NCBI GenBank assembly: GCA_949130485.1
Contig: OX422191.1
Coordinates: 9,171,446-9,235,445, forward strand
DNA from: Agelas oroides
Taxonomy: Eukaryota > Porifera > Demospongiae > Agelasida > Agelasidae
Length of the DNA: 64,000 nucleotides
Direction of reading: 5' to 3'
Part shown: one piece after another, positions 1 to 10,814 of the stretch
Layout: every line of letters starts with the position of its first letter
Position numbering within the stretch: position 1 is the first letter of the stretch
The notes under the pieces: model-generated
What the model was told of the DNA's origin: nothing
Seen by the model: the letters and a program-made list of their open reading frames with translations, nothing else
Database searches by the model: none
Translations under genes and position numbers: made by a program

Positions 1-555
1 TTCAGGCCTCCCAGCAGTCTGCTCACTGTTATTTGTAGCATTTTGGATAGATCTGCTTCTCATGTGTTCACCTGTTGACAGAAGCAATGCTCATAAGTTA
101 ACCTTATGTAGACATGAACCTCGATCTCATTACTTTAATTTCACCAACACATACCTCTGTGGCTTTTAGCAATCTTCTCGGCAAGCAATCTGTTTCCCCC
201 ACCTGCTGGATGCTTGACAACCTTCACCAGTTTCATCCATGTTGGCTCACCAAATCGCTCCACATCGAAGTTTCTCCGCAGCCAGGTAGCTAATGTCTGC
301 TCCAGACAGTCTAGTGGTTTGTCTCCCGGCAGCTGGATAGTCTCCAACTGGCTGTATGGGATTCCCAGCTGAATACCAATACTTCTCCAGCTAGCTGCAA
401 CATCAGTTAGCTCCCTAATTATGTCATGAAGTTAATCTTCACCTGTTGCAATGGACAAAAGATTCCTTTTCACTCATTCATGGATGAACATTCCATTCAA
501 TCAATAACTTACCGAGGGGAGTCGAGTCCACACCAGACCAACTCTCTTCTACCAT
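1..555 (-). pseudogene. Death-domain paralogue A of the Death-NHL family, 5' end only
   Basis: Two exons are visible: exon 1 at 513-555 (ATG at 555, ends at a GTAAGT donor) and exon 2 at 155-442 (288 nt, acceptor CAACAG, donor GTATGT). Exon 2 encodes a Death domain: LTDVAASWRSIGIQLGIP near its start, then FGEPTWMKLVKVV and AGGGN near its end. Relative to the three paralogues in this window the conserved acidic E-D-D-L-P turn reads E-D-stop-L-H, so the fourth codon of exon 2 is TAA. Downstream exons would lie left of the window. The exon 1 coding sequence and a block upstream of the ATG are well conserved, so the loss looks recent. I infer a decaying copy; alternative splicing around the stop cannot be excluded. 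Confidence 0.6.
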
Positions 556-892
556 GGTTATCATCTACACACTCAGTCACATTTTATTCTCTATATAATT
601 AGAGACATGCATGTATCTGAGGTAGTTCCTCGTGTAAGGTAATATTCAGTTTATACTGGCGTATCTAAGATAAAGCCTAGCCCGTGCCAGGGGCTTCAAA
701 ATGGCTATTTCAAAGCACCTCCAGGAACAGCTTTACCTGTTGTCCCAGTGCCAGTATTGCAGCAAATGGAGAACACGGAGAATCTCGTTCTGTGACTGAT
801 GCAGCTTTCTTGTACTTACTCGTATCAAAGGGGTTAACAAACCTGATTAATTATTCATAAGGTTTCGAACCGTATCCCCACTAGCGGTTCAA

Positions 893-1010
893 CTGCAGTT
901 ATTCATTTTCACTAACATAAAATAGTCCACTCATACGCATGGCTATTCCACAAGGCTCAATGAATTCTCTTAGTTTTGCTCCCCTGGTATGGAATATGGA
1001 AATACAATTG
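893..1010 (-). pseudogene. Relic of a terminal NHL blade
   Basis: Read on the minus strand this resembles the last blade of the neighbouring NHL gene (G-x-RPGEFNEPHGIAV...SGLFYVSEN), but frames change within it. It stops at a hairpin element on its right. It may be the displaced 3' end of paralogue A or a leftover of another copy. Confidence 0.5.
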
Positions 1011-1013
1011 TAG

Positions 1014-1091
1014 TGACCTACATGACATCATCAGAGTCTATACAAATAACCGTGTTTATTTGTATAGACTCTGATGATGTCATGTAGGTCA
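1014..1091. repeat. Perfect 36-bp inverted repeat (hairpin)
   Basis: Arms 1014-1049 and 1056-1091 are perfect reverse complements with a 6-nt loop. It interrupts the NHL relic at 893-1010. The ends do not match the TAGYCT foldback family. No clear target duplication was seen. Confidence 0.85.
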
Positions 1092-1221
1092 TTATGGTGT
1101 CAGTCATTTGACAGCTTTCTGTGTGTAACAGTAGCTAAAAATATATATAGCTACAAATCACCACACCAAAAAGTAGCTATTAATTAACTTGTCAGACTGA
1201 TGACATTCAAAATATCTGCAC

Positions 1222-3212
1222 TCAATTGTTGTTTGTGTCACTAACATAAACTAGTCCACTTGTATCCACAGCTATTCCATGAGGCTGATTGAACTCTCCT
1301 GGTCTTGTCCCCTTGGTCCCGAATGATCGTATGAACTTCCCTTGGCTGGTGAATACGGAAACACGATTATTTTGTCTTTCAGCAACATGCAGTAAATCAT
1401 TGGAGTCTATGCTGACACTGGAGGGCCATTTCAGTTCACCCTCACCAATGCCTTTCTTCCCAAATGTCTTCAAGAACTTTCCCTCTAGAGTGAAGACTTG
1501 GATACGGTGGTTCCCACTGTCAGTTACAAACAAAATCCCAGTACTGTCAAACGTCACATCTCGAGGCAACTTAAACTGTCCATCACCCTTGCCACTACCG
1601 CCAAAATTGCTAGAGAATGTCAAGTCTTCATTCAGAATCTGGAGTTGATGATTATGACAATCACAAATATACACCTTCTTGTTTATGTGGTTGATACCAA
1701 TGCCAGTAGGAAAATAAAACCCCAGGCGTCCACGACCCTGCCTGCCGACTGCTTTGAGAAATTTTCCTTCTGCTGTAAACTTCTGGACATGATGCTTCCA
1801 ATGATCCACCACTAGGAAGTTGCCAGCACTATCAATTGCAACACCATCAGGGTAATCAAACTGACCCTGACCAGATCCCTTTGTCCCAAATGTCCTGATC
1901 TTTGTCCCATTAGGAGCAAATATTGACACACAATGATTTCCACGTTCAACTATCACAATCTCTCCATTTTCTCTGACTGCTATACCCAATGGTCGCAACA
2001 CTCCCCGAACCCCAACCTCTGATTGGTTAGAAACCTCTACAGATTGTTCAATAATTTTGATTGGAGTACGAATAGGGGTATGGATAGGAAGTTTCACCAT
2101 TGTAAGTGTTGCCAGCACTATCGAAAACAACACCATTGGACAAACTGATCTGACACCAAGCAGATTCCTCGGTCTCAAAAGACCTGGTGTTTTTACCACC
2201 ACAGTAAACGGACTCCCTCTAATGTGGACTCCCTCTACTCTGATGCTCAACTGATGCTTTCCCCTGTGGGTGGGCTGGTAGCTGATCTCATAGTGACTAT
2301 TCCTCTTCTCCACTTTGCACTTGAACATGATGTTGTCAGCTTCTGACATGAGCTCACAATCGATCTGATTTTCAAGTGGCATGTCATACCCTCTGCCTTC
2401 TTCATCCACAGCATGCACAACTGCAGTAGAGTTTTCTCCAAGTATGGCTACCTCCAGACCCTTACCCGTTGCATAACATCTCTCTGGAGAGACGGGGGCA
2501 ACAAAGAGTTGCTGAGGGGGTTTAAACTTCTTGTGTAACTGTTGCTGGAGGTCACATACTTGTTCCTCATAATCTTCTTGCCGCTATTGCAGTTCTCCTT
2601 TCTCTCTCTGCAATCCCCTAATTTGTCTCTCCCTGTCAACTGTGATACATTGTCTCCTTCTCTCTCAGGGTCGTGTGAACCCAATCCTGCATTGACCTAT
2701 AAATTGGTCTGACCATACAATAGAAAGAGACATACACGTTAACACTGTGAGAAAATGCAGACGCTACCATCCATGTTCCAACTGTCTGTTACATCACTAC
2801 ATATACCTCCATGCCTCTTAGCAATCTTCATGGCAAGATGGGGGTTTCCCCCACCTGCCGAATGACTGACAGCCTCCACCAGTTTCACCCATGTTGGTTC
2901 TCCAAATCGCTTCACATTGTAGCTCCTTCTCAGCCAGGCAGATAACATCTGTCTCATGCAGTCCAGTGGGTTGTGTCCCTGCAGCTGAATAACCTCCAGC
3001 TGGCTGTCTCGAATCCCCAAGTGAATACCAATGTTTCTCCAGTAAGCTACAACATCAGTCAGTTCCTTAATAGTGTCAGGCAAGTCATCATCATCTGTTA
3101 CAGTGCACAAAAGGAGATACCTGTCACTGATAGATGAACATTCTACTCATTTAATTAGTCAGGAACTTACCCAGAGGAGTTGAGTCCACATGAGACCAAT
3201 TTTTTCTGCCAT
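1222..3212 (-). pseudogene. Death-filamin-TM-NHL paralogue B (decayed 5' part, long open NHL part)
   Basis: Exon 1 is 3171-3212 (42 nt, one base shorter than the 43-nt exon of paralogues A and D, which puts it out of phase). Exon 2 is 2807-3094 (Death domain, DDDDLPDTIKELTDVVAYW). Exon 3 runs from an acceptor near 2730 to the TGA at 1222-1224. Exon 3 carries the coiled-coil segment with in-frame TGA and TAG codons at positions where copy D has sense codons. After these it is open through a filamin repeat (YEISYQPTHRGKHQLSIRV, IRGSPFTVVVK), a hydrophobic segment (VCPMVLFSIVLATLTMV) and six NHL blades. The end reads NNN-stop where paralogue C has NNNRVQIF, a CGA to TGA change. The filamin-TM-NHL part (~398 residues) could still be translated from the Met at 2418, so expression as a short form is possible. 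Confidence 0.6.
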
Positions 3213-3315
3213 GTTCATACAATTTGTGTAGCTACCAGTATCATCTGCACACTCAGTCACATGTTATTCTCTATGACATGATTGACATGTATCAGAGGTA
3301 GTAAATGAAGAGAAG

Positions 3316-3377
3316 GTTACCAACTTGAGCTCGGAAAATAACATCGGCAAGTTATTTTCCGAGCTCAAGTTGGTAAC
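3316..3377. repeat. Perfect 27-bp inverted repeat (hairpin)
   Basis: Arms 3316-3342 and 3351-3377, loop of 8 nt. It lies just upstream of exon 1 of paralogue B, between it and another exon-1 relic. No relation to the TAGYCT foldback ends. Confidence 0.85.
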
Positions 3378-3480
3378 ATTATGCAGAAGCCAAGTGAGAA
3401 GCCACTGAAAGTTTATCAGAGGTAGCATGCAGTTCCTCATCTATGCTCAGTCTTGATATAAGGAGTAGCTAGCTACTTAC

Positions 3481-3549
3481 CTGATGATGAGTGTGCAACC
3501 TCCATGGGCCATGGCCAACAGACATATCAGACCAACTTCCCTCTGCCAT
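3481..3549 (-). pseudogene. Extra first exon of the Death-NHL family
   Basis: The minus strand reads MAEGSWSDMSVGHG from an ATG at 3549 and ends at CAG|GTAAGT, very like first exons A to D (MAEDSWSGVDST in D). The same upstream box (GACTGAGTGTGCAGATGATA) precedes the ATG. Its donor is in phase 0, whereas exon 2 of paralogue B needs phase 1, so it does not make a working alternative start for that gene. It is best read as what remains of another paralogue. Confidence 0.5.
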
Positions 3550-3576
3550 GTTTATCATCTGCACACTCAGTCACAT

Positions 3577-4830
3577 CCAGATTGATTAAGGGAATTGCTC
3601 TCTGTAGTTAGCTAGCTACATGAACTGGAGGTAGCTAGTATATGTGGCTAGATTTGTCTCAGCAGCTATAAAAAGGTATTAGCTAGCTGCTAAGACACTG
3701 TCAACAATACTAGCTAGCACAATCTACCACAGTAGCTATTACCTGAGACCGGTTACGTCAAACATGCTGCTTAGCAACCAATCAAATTGATCAGGCCACA
3801 ATGTCTAGCTATATTCATTACTATGTGGTAGATTAGATAGACTATTGCATTCCGATTGGTATTCTACAAATCTCAAAGTCTTCAGCAAATTTGCAGCTTT
3901 TGCACCTATAGCCTTGTTCCCAGGCTCCCTTAACTCTAACCCTAATTTGTACTGCTTATGACAGAAAGGTGGGCGAAGCATGAGAACAAGGCTAGCTCCA
4001 CTAGCACTCGAGGTGCTATACATTGCTGAGCAGAGCACACAAGTTGTCTTGACACCTCGGTTGATTATCAGTTGACCACATGTAGTGCATTGTCTGTTGT
4101 TTATGAGGTTCCAGAGGCTATCAGATGCTTGTCATGTCTCCATGGGTGAGCACATCCTAACCCCTAGCTGGCCAATATAGTCTATGCACAGGCTGTGACC
4201 ATTTCTTGCTGGCCATGACCAATTTTGCCTTGGAAGGTCATGTGGATTATTCCCACTTGCTTTTGCACTATCCCAGCATTATGCTTGCCGCCTAGATAGG
4301 TTCATTATTCTAAACAGTATGGACTCAAGCCTAGTTGCAACAGTGGAACTGGAAGAACCTAGGAGGACAAATGGCTGCATAGTACTAAAGTATTTCCACC
4401 AAAGGCAGTACACAGTGTGGATATATAAGTCTTAGTGTGCTAATTAGTGATCTCTGCTGGTTCATAGTATCCTACACTACAGCTGCCAGAAGATGTGGAT
4501 CTATATAGCCATTGGTGACATGTAATACACACATACTATACACCAATCTGATGTACAATACAATGTACAGTCATTTACATGGAAGGATCATAAAAATTAT
4601 CTTGATTGTTTGAATCCTCCTCAGAGACCACCTTAGGACATGGTAAACCCAAACTGCACGATTTGTTCAGCAAGGTTGCAAAAAAGGTCAAGTAAAACAT
4701 GCACAGACCACCATTTCTTGATGGTAATTTCAAACTTTTTCCTGGTTCTTGCATGAGGCTTCTGTGGGTAACATTAAGTCTTGGTAACTCTTCTTAATCA
4801 GTGCTTTAAACATACAATTCAGATGACAAG
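3577..4830. other. No gene recognised
   Basis: AT-rich sequence with many short TAGCTAGC-like words. Reading frames are short and show no family I recognise; no inverted repeat comparable to those nearby was seen. Confidence 0.5.
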
Positions 4831-6165
4831 ACTAATGTAATTTAAGAGTGTTGATATCCATGTGATAAAATGTTCTGTTATTGTTGCACATGATATCAGT
4901 CATTAAGCCAACTGTCCATTTGTACATAAAACATAAACCTCCAACACACAAAATAGAAGAAATTAACTTATAGAGACATTTGAAATATCTGCACTCGATT
5001 GTTGTTTTTATCACTAACATAAAGTAGTCCACTTGTCCCAAGTGGACAATCCACAGTTACTGCCCAAGGCTCATTAAACTCTCCTGGTCTTGCTCCCTCA
5101 ATCCCAAATGATCGTACAAAGTCCCCTTGGCAGGTGAATATGGAAATACGATGGTTATCCTTATCACCAACGTACACTATGTCATTGGAATCTATGCTAA
5201 TACTGGAGGGCCATTTCAGTTCTCCCTCACCGCTGCCTTCCTTTCCAAACTTCCTCACAAACTTTCCCTCTGGTGTGAAGACTTGGATACAATGGTTCGA
5301 GCTGTCAACAATGTATACACTCCCAGCACTATCAAATGCCACATCCCAGGGGTAATTAAAAAGTCCTTCGCCACTGCCCCTGCTGCCAAAACTCCTAAAG
5401 AAAGTCAAATCATCATTCAGAATCTGAACTTGATGATTATGATTATCACAAATATATACTTTTTTGTTTTTGTGGTTGATACCAATGCCAGTGGGAGACA
5501 ACTGTCCACTACCCTTTCCGCCAACAGCTTTGAGGAACTCTCCTTCTGCTGTGAACTTTTGGATGCGGTGGTTGCCTTTATCTGCCACTAGAATGTTGCC
5601 AGTACTATCAATTGCAACACCACAGGAGTGATTGAACTGACCCTGAGCAGATCCATAGGTCCCAAATGTTCTGATCTTCTTCCCATTCTGGGCAAAAATC
5701 GAGACACAATGGTCTCCCCATTCAGCTACCACAATCTCTCCATTGTCTCCGACTGCCACACCCCACGGTTCAGAAACCCTTTTAATGATTTTAGTTGGAG
5801 TTTCAAGCCTTTGGATATATTTCACCACCACCTCACTGCCCGAGTATAGCAACCATGTTGTCAGCACTATCAAGATCAACACCACAGGACGAACTGGACA
5901 GGCCCTGCACAGATTTATTAGTCTCAAATCAACTGATGCTTTCGTCTTTGAAGTGTCCAAAATTGCTGAGAGGTTTGAAGATTCCCATGTATCAAATTTG
6001 TTCCCTCACATTCTCAAATTGCTGCTGCTGCAGTTACACTCCTTCTCTCATGCACTGCAGTACCCTATTTGTCTCCAGTCTCTCCGCTGTGACACTTTGT
6101 GCTCATCTACTCCCTTGGGGTCATTGGTTCAATTTTACCCCATGGGAATTCTTAAGAACTTTAAA

Positions 6166-6681
6166 AACAATGCTGGTAAGTTAACAATGCTGGTAAGTTA
6201 ACAATGCTGGTAAGTTAACAATGCTGTTAGCTAAGTTAACAATGCTGGTAAGTTAACAATGCTGTTAGCTAAGTAACAATGCTGTTAGCTAAGTTAACAA
6301 TGCTGGTAAGTTAACAATGCTGTTAGCTAAGTAACAATGCTGTTAGCTAAGTTAACAATGCTGGTAAGTTAACAATGCTGTTAGCTAAGTTAACAATGCT
6401 GGTAAGTTAACAATGCTGTTAGCTAAGTTAACAATGCTGTTAGCTAAGTTAACAATGCTGTTAGCTAAGTTAACAATGCTGGTAAGTTAACAATGCTGTT
6501 AGCTAAGTTAACAATGCTGGTAAGTTAACAATGCTGTTAGCTAAGTTAACAATGCTGTTAGCTAAGTTAACAATGCTGTTAGCTAAGTTAACAATGCTGG
6601 TAAGTTAACAATGCTGGTAAGTTAACAATGCTGGTAAGTTAACAATGCTGGTAAGGTAACAATGCTGGTAATTAAGTTAAC
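6166..6681. repeat. Minisatellite of 17- and 21-bp units
   Basis: Twenty-seven tandem units of two types: AACAATGCTGGTAAGTT (17 bp) and AACAATGCTGTTAGCTAAGTT (21 bp), with a few copies lacking one T. The two types are interspersed, which suggests unequal exchange or conversion. The short unit contains GGTAAGT, a perfect splice donor, but on the strand opposite to the host gene. Confidence 0.95.
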
Positions 6682-6689
6682 AGTGCAGA

Positions 6690-6805
6690 GTATGCAGAGG
6701 AGGCGAAGGAGGCCAGCACAAAGTGTCACAGCTGACAGACAGAGAAACAAGTTAAGAAACTCAGTGAGAGAGAGAGAAACTACAGAAGCAAATTTGAGTG
6801 GTGTA
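6690..6805 (+). pseudogene. Inverted fragment of the Death-NHL coiled-coil exon
   Basis: On the plus strand the sequence reads RRRRPAQSVTADRQRNKLR and then NSVRERE, matching the start of the coil exon in paralogue D (KPAQNVAADRDREFRELQRE). Paralogue C itself is on the minus strand and its own coil lies at 6000-6110, so the two coil pieces face each other across the minisatellite. Confidence 0.55.
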
Positions 6806-7034
6806 ACATGCATTGGAGTGCTTCATCAGTGCTTTGGATGAACAAAGAACACAAATGAAGCAATGTCATGCCTGTCTGTTACACCACTAGCTATTCATGT
6901 AGCTACCTGGATGCCTCTTCTCTCTTCTCTCTGGTCTGCTTCTCTTTGGAGGTGGTGTGAAGTTATTCCTATGTTGACCTGATTTGTAAGTTCCATTAGA
7001 AAGAGACAATACAGGTAAGTTAACATATATAGAC

Positions 7035-7086
7035 CAAGAGCGCATAAGAACGAGTGGCTCTAGCCGCCCGTTCTTATGCGCTCTTG
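7035..7086. repeat. 18-bp inverted repeat (hairpin)
   Basis: Arms 7035-7052 and 7069-7086 (CAAGAGCGCATAAGAACG and its complement), loop of 16 nt. It lies in the intron just after Death exon 2 of paralogue C. Confidence 0.8.
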
Positions 7087-7599
7087 ATAGACACTAACCT
7101 CAATTGTATTAATTTCACCACATATACCTCCATGTCTCCTGGCAATCTCCATGGCAAGAGAGGGGTTTCCCCCACCTGCTGAATCATTGACAACCTCCAC
7201 CAGTTTCATCCATGTTGGCTCTCCAAATCGCTTCACATTGTAGTTTCTCCGCAGCCAGGTAGCTAATGTCTGCCTCAAGCAATCTAGTGGCTTGTTTCCC
7301 TGCAGCTGGATAGTCTCCAACTGGCTGTCTGGGATTCCCAGCTGAATACCAATATTTCTCCAGCTAGCTGCAACATCAGTCAGTTCTCTAATGGTGTCAG
7401 GGAGGTCATCTTCATCTGTTGAAGTTGATGAAACAATATTCTTTTCACTCATGGACTCATGAATGTGGTGAACATTCCATTCATTCAGTCGGTAGCTACA
7501 CAGGCTTACCCAGAGAAGCACTAGTTGAGTCCACATCAGAACAACTTTCGTCCGCCATGTTACTATCATCAGCACACTTAGTCACATGGTATTCTCTGA

Positions 7600-9430
7600 G
7601 TAACAAGTATTGGAGATAGTCCCTCATCTTATTGACAGAAACTTTCACCTGGTAGTATTAGCTACAGTAGCTTTATGAAGAGTATGTAGCTAATTCCCCA
7701 GCATGGGCCATATGTGCATGGCCAATATATAGCTACACAAACCTATACATACATGAGAAGCTTTTTGGCTAGTTGATATAGGTAGCACACTGTCAATAGT
7801 CTGTGCATGTGTAATAGCTATAGATGGTACACATATACGTTAGTCCAGCTAGCATGCACACTCCATGACTACAACTACATATATAACAGACTATATACTG
7901 CTTAGCTATAGCAATCAATTAAATTAGCCACAGTGAAAGAATCTATATTATTTAAACTTGCGGCAGACGTGTCCAAGCATGTGTGTAGCCGTAATAGACC
8001 GGAGAAATGGCTGCAATTTGTCAGCATGTATGATCATCTATATCTGGTGAGAACTGTACTGCTTGGCTACACGAAGTTTTGCTTACCACACTCATGGAAC
8101 AGCAGACAGTGGTATTCCTGTATCAGCTTGCTCAGGCTCGCCCCCACAATGTTCTACATTTTCTAGTTTAAACTTGCGGCAGACGTTAGTATTGCAGTAT
8201 TACTCTCAAACTCACCAATATGGATGTAAGCTACCGCTATAACTGTGTTTGGCTTTCATGTGATGATTAGAGAAAAACCCAGCAGGGCTGTATGTGTCCA
8301 AATAGAAGCCAATGTTAATTAAATTGCTGGTCTAGAACCTAAACACTCTGTTATCTGTGTTATGAATATGAAGTAACAAGTGTGTATATGTACATTGTGT
8401 AATAATACACAATGTAGCTACAGATGCTGAGGCCATATTGTTACACACATTAGCTAGTGAATATGGAGACAGATCTCTGGCCAAGATATAGATCAGAAAT
8501 TTGGGGGATCGGATTCTCATGGGCTTTCACTATGTAGGGTTTTGTTAGCCACAATCATACCAAATCTGGAAGGCAGCTGACCTATATTGTGTACTGGATA
8601 AACACAATAGTTGAAGTACTTCTAATTCTTTGGCAAAGCCTTGTTCCCTAGCCCTTGCCAACCAAGGAATGAGGCAAACCCTTGTGATTCTATTCTATTA
8701 GCTGTAGCTAGTATGTCAACACACAGTGTGACTGTACATTACCGCTTCATAGGGTGGGTATAACTACAAGCACAATGTATGAGTCATCATTCTGAGAAAT
8801 AGTTCAATGATGTATGATATGATATTTACCATAGGTAGACTATATATACTACTAGTGAATGATAACTTCCTAATGTTAGTCTCGTTCCCAGTACGGTGCA
8901 TGCTCGTGTGCATGTACTGTACCGAGGGGTATGGGAACGAGACTGGCCTATGAGCTTCAATGATTTATACATGCACAGGTCTTGTGGTACCATTGTTGTA
9001 ACTACATAATATGACGTATTGTTTAGCGATTCAATTTGCACTGAAATCCTGGTGTAATTGTCAGTTCCACTTTCACTGTACATAATTATATTCGTTCCCA
9101 GGCCATTTTACCTTCTCATGTATAGCTACATGCTCAGTTTCTATGGTAATGTTATGCAGTTCAGTCTACATCAGGAAAAAAACAACAATATAACAGTTTA
9201 CTATAAACATGTTAAAGAGTTTTACAATTAACTGAGAGTATTAAAGAATGGTTGTTGGTATACAGGCTGATACACAGCACATTTTTCAGTCACTGGGTGG
9301 ATTCTGACAACTGAAAAATAGACTGCGTATGTACTGAAGACAACTGTAGGTGCAAAACACAACTGAAAATAAGCTTTTGCTACAAGTAAGTGATACAGTG
9401 AAACTCAACCATCACTATATTGACAACTAA
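7600..9430. other. Intergenic, one foldback element
   Basis: No coding exon recognised. Holds the foldback at 8877-8944 and a lone foldback-type end near 9093 (TTCGTTCCCAGGCC). Confidence 0.5.
8877..8944. mobile_element. TAGYCT foldback element, 68 bp, worn
   Basis: Begins TAGTCTCGTTCCCAGTACGG and ends TGGGAACGAGACT, forming an imperfect hairpin. Flanks do not show a 9-bp duplication and the last base differs from the family consensus, so it looks old. Confidence 0.6.
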
Positions 9431-9637
9431 AAATTCACCTTTTCTTCAAGTGTGAAATTCAACAGTACTACTCTAGGAAGACCAGTATTATAGTTATCCA
9501 ATTCTACCATTACTACTGTTGAAGCTGTTTCCAACGGTAGATAGTATAAAACATCACCATAAACTGAAAATATGCTGTTGTACAATTTATACAGAAAAAA
9601 GGTTTTTGTCATTGACACTTGTTGAGATAGAACAGTA

Positions 9638-10549
9638 TTAGATCTCTGTCTCCAGCCCACTGAGCTTTTGCACTGGATTGAGGTTGGGATCTTCAGAAGG
9701 TGGGGTGTCCTCTTCACTGCGATCCTGTCGGTGTAAACCGTATTGAATGGCTTCCATGTAGGACTCCTGTTTTCTTGGCGTGGTACGGCCTTGTTTTGAT
9801 GCTCCAGTTACTGTATCCTGTGTATCCACAGCGGTGGGTGTGGCATAGGACGTGTCTTCTTCCAGTACACTGGTTAGTTGGGGCACAGGGGGCTCAGAAT
9901 CTATCCCATGGCTGATGGCTTCCATGTAAGATTGTTGTTTTACCCTAAACTGCCTTCGTCTCACAGCGTGACCACTGGTAGGTGCAGCAGAAGTAGGTGG
10001 TGTGACTTCTGTTGTAGTATCGGAGTTGTGGTGGGATGGAGGTACTGAATCATTAGTATCAGGGGGTACTTCAGGTATTGCTTCGTGTTCTGGCTCCAAC
10101 ATGGAGTGAAAACCTTCTCTGACATTAACATGGGTTGCTTTTTTCACCTCCTCCTCCTCCTCTCTTTCCAAATCTTCATATTTCTCATTTTTCTCCACCC
10201 CCTTCTTCCTTGCTTCTTCTTCCTCTTCCTCCTCCTCTTCCTCCTCCTCTTCTTCCTTCTCTTCCTCTTCCTCCACCTCTTCTTCCTTCTCTTCCTCTTC
10301 CTCCTCCTCTTCTTCCTTCTCTTCCTTTACCGTTTCCTTAGCAGCAAGTACAGGCTGCCGCGGATCTTCCCTATTCCACGGCCAATGCACGACCCGAAAA
10401 CATCGCCCGATCGCGAACAACACCCCGGCGCCAACCGTGGTTGCTAACAAACGGAACAAGAGCGGGCTCACATCAGCCAGCCAGAAGCGGAAAGTTCGAC
10501 ACCAGCTGCGAACGCCGGTAATTACGCCCTCCAGCAGGCCGTCAGACAT
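9638..10549 (-). CDS. Acidic one-TM protein with repeated SYMEAI motif
   Basis: Single exon, 303 residues from the ATG at 10549 (MSDGLLEGVITGVRSWC). A TM segment at about residues 28-52 (LLFRLLATTVGAGVLFAIGR) is followed by a basic-aromatic stretch (HWPWNRED) and a run of about 60 residues that is almost all Glu. The C-terminal third has two copies of a short motif, Q-S-Y-M-E-A-I-S-H-G and E-S-Y-M-E-A-I-Q-Y-G, each after a basic cluster (RVKQQ, TPRKQ); this looks like a docking peptide. I do not recognise the family. It is divergent from the gene at 10815 and shares with it the R-L-x-A...G-R-C transmembrane pattern, so the two are probably an inverted duplication. The poly-Glu DNA is a simple repeat, and many opposite-strand reading frames there are shadows. 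Confidence 0.7.
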   Translation of the reverse strand: MSDGLLEGVITGVRSWCRTFRFWLADVSPLLFRLLATTVGAGVLFAIGRCFRVVHWPWNREDPRQPVLAAKETVKEEKEEEEEEEEEKEEEVEEEEEKEEEEEEEEEEEEEEARKKGVEKNEKYEDLEREEEEEVKKATHVNVREGFHSMLEPEHEAIPEVPPDTNDSVPPSHHNSDTTTEVTPPTSAAPTSGHAVRRRQFRVKQQSYMEAISHGIDSEPPVPQLTSVLEEDTSYATPTAVDTQDTVTGASKQGRTTPRKQESYMEAIQYGLHRQDRSEEDTPPSEDPNLNPVQKLSGLETEI

Positions 10550-10814
10550 GTTGACTAATCTAGTAGTGGACAAAGAACGTTATGCAACGTTACACTTGAT
10601 TAACCTCACTTCCGGTGCTCCGCACAGTCTAGTCTTTTGCTGTTGTGCAGGATGCCATTCTTTTGAGCTCTTGGTGTAGAGAGACGTGTTGACTATTGTC
10701 ACACCATGGATATAGTCCTACAAACAAACAACGGCAACATCACTTCCGGCGTTCCACACAGTTCTTCCGGGCCCCGCCCCTTCTTCAGCGGTCTGAGCTC
10801 AGATATGCCCATTG
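10550..10814. promoter_or_regulatory. Bidirectional promoter with two CACTTCCGG boxes
   Basis: The 265 bp between two divergent ATGs holds CACTTCCGG at 10607-10615 and 10741-10749, each in a related ~25-bp context (CACTTCCGGnGnTCCnCACAG). CCGGAAGT is the ETS-factor core, common in TATA-less animal promoters. The near-duplicate boxes fit the idea that the two genes arose by inverted duplication. Binding itself is inference. Confidence 0.55.

Larger units (their letters stand above)
4968..7558 (-). pseudogene. Death-TM-NHL paralogue C (broken coil, filamin repeat lost)
   Basis: Exon 1 is 7510-7558 (MADESCSDVDSTSASLG, phase 1) and exon 2 is 7128-7415 (intact Death domain, DEDDLPDTIRELTDVAASW). 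The coil is recognisable at about 6000-6110 (AQSVTAERLE, then LQQQQFENVREQI) but carries in-frame stops. The filamin repeat is missing. The last exon is open to a TAA at 4968 and keeps a TM segment (PVVLILIVLTTWLLY) and the most complete six-blade NHL propeller of the family, ending NNNRVQIFQMSL. This open frame has no ATG before the propeller. A 27-unit minisatellite and an inverted piece of the coil sit between exon 2 and the coil. A non-functional rearranged copy is the simplest reading. Confidence 0.6.

Noticed and set aside
4832-5041. Separate small gene with Cys/Trp-rich product
   Set aside because: Overlaps the 3' end of the NHL frame of paralogue C in another phase and has no support.
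6166-6681. CRISPR-like array
   Set aside because: Units are contiguous with no unique spacers, and the setting is a spliced eukaryotic gene cluster; it is a minisatellite.
10085-10447. Plus-strand Leu/Phe- and Pro-rich frames
   Set aside because: They are complements of the poly-Glu tract of the minus-strand gene.
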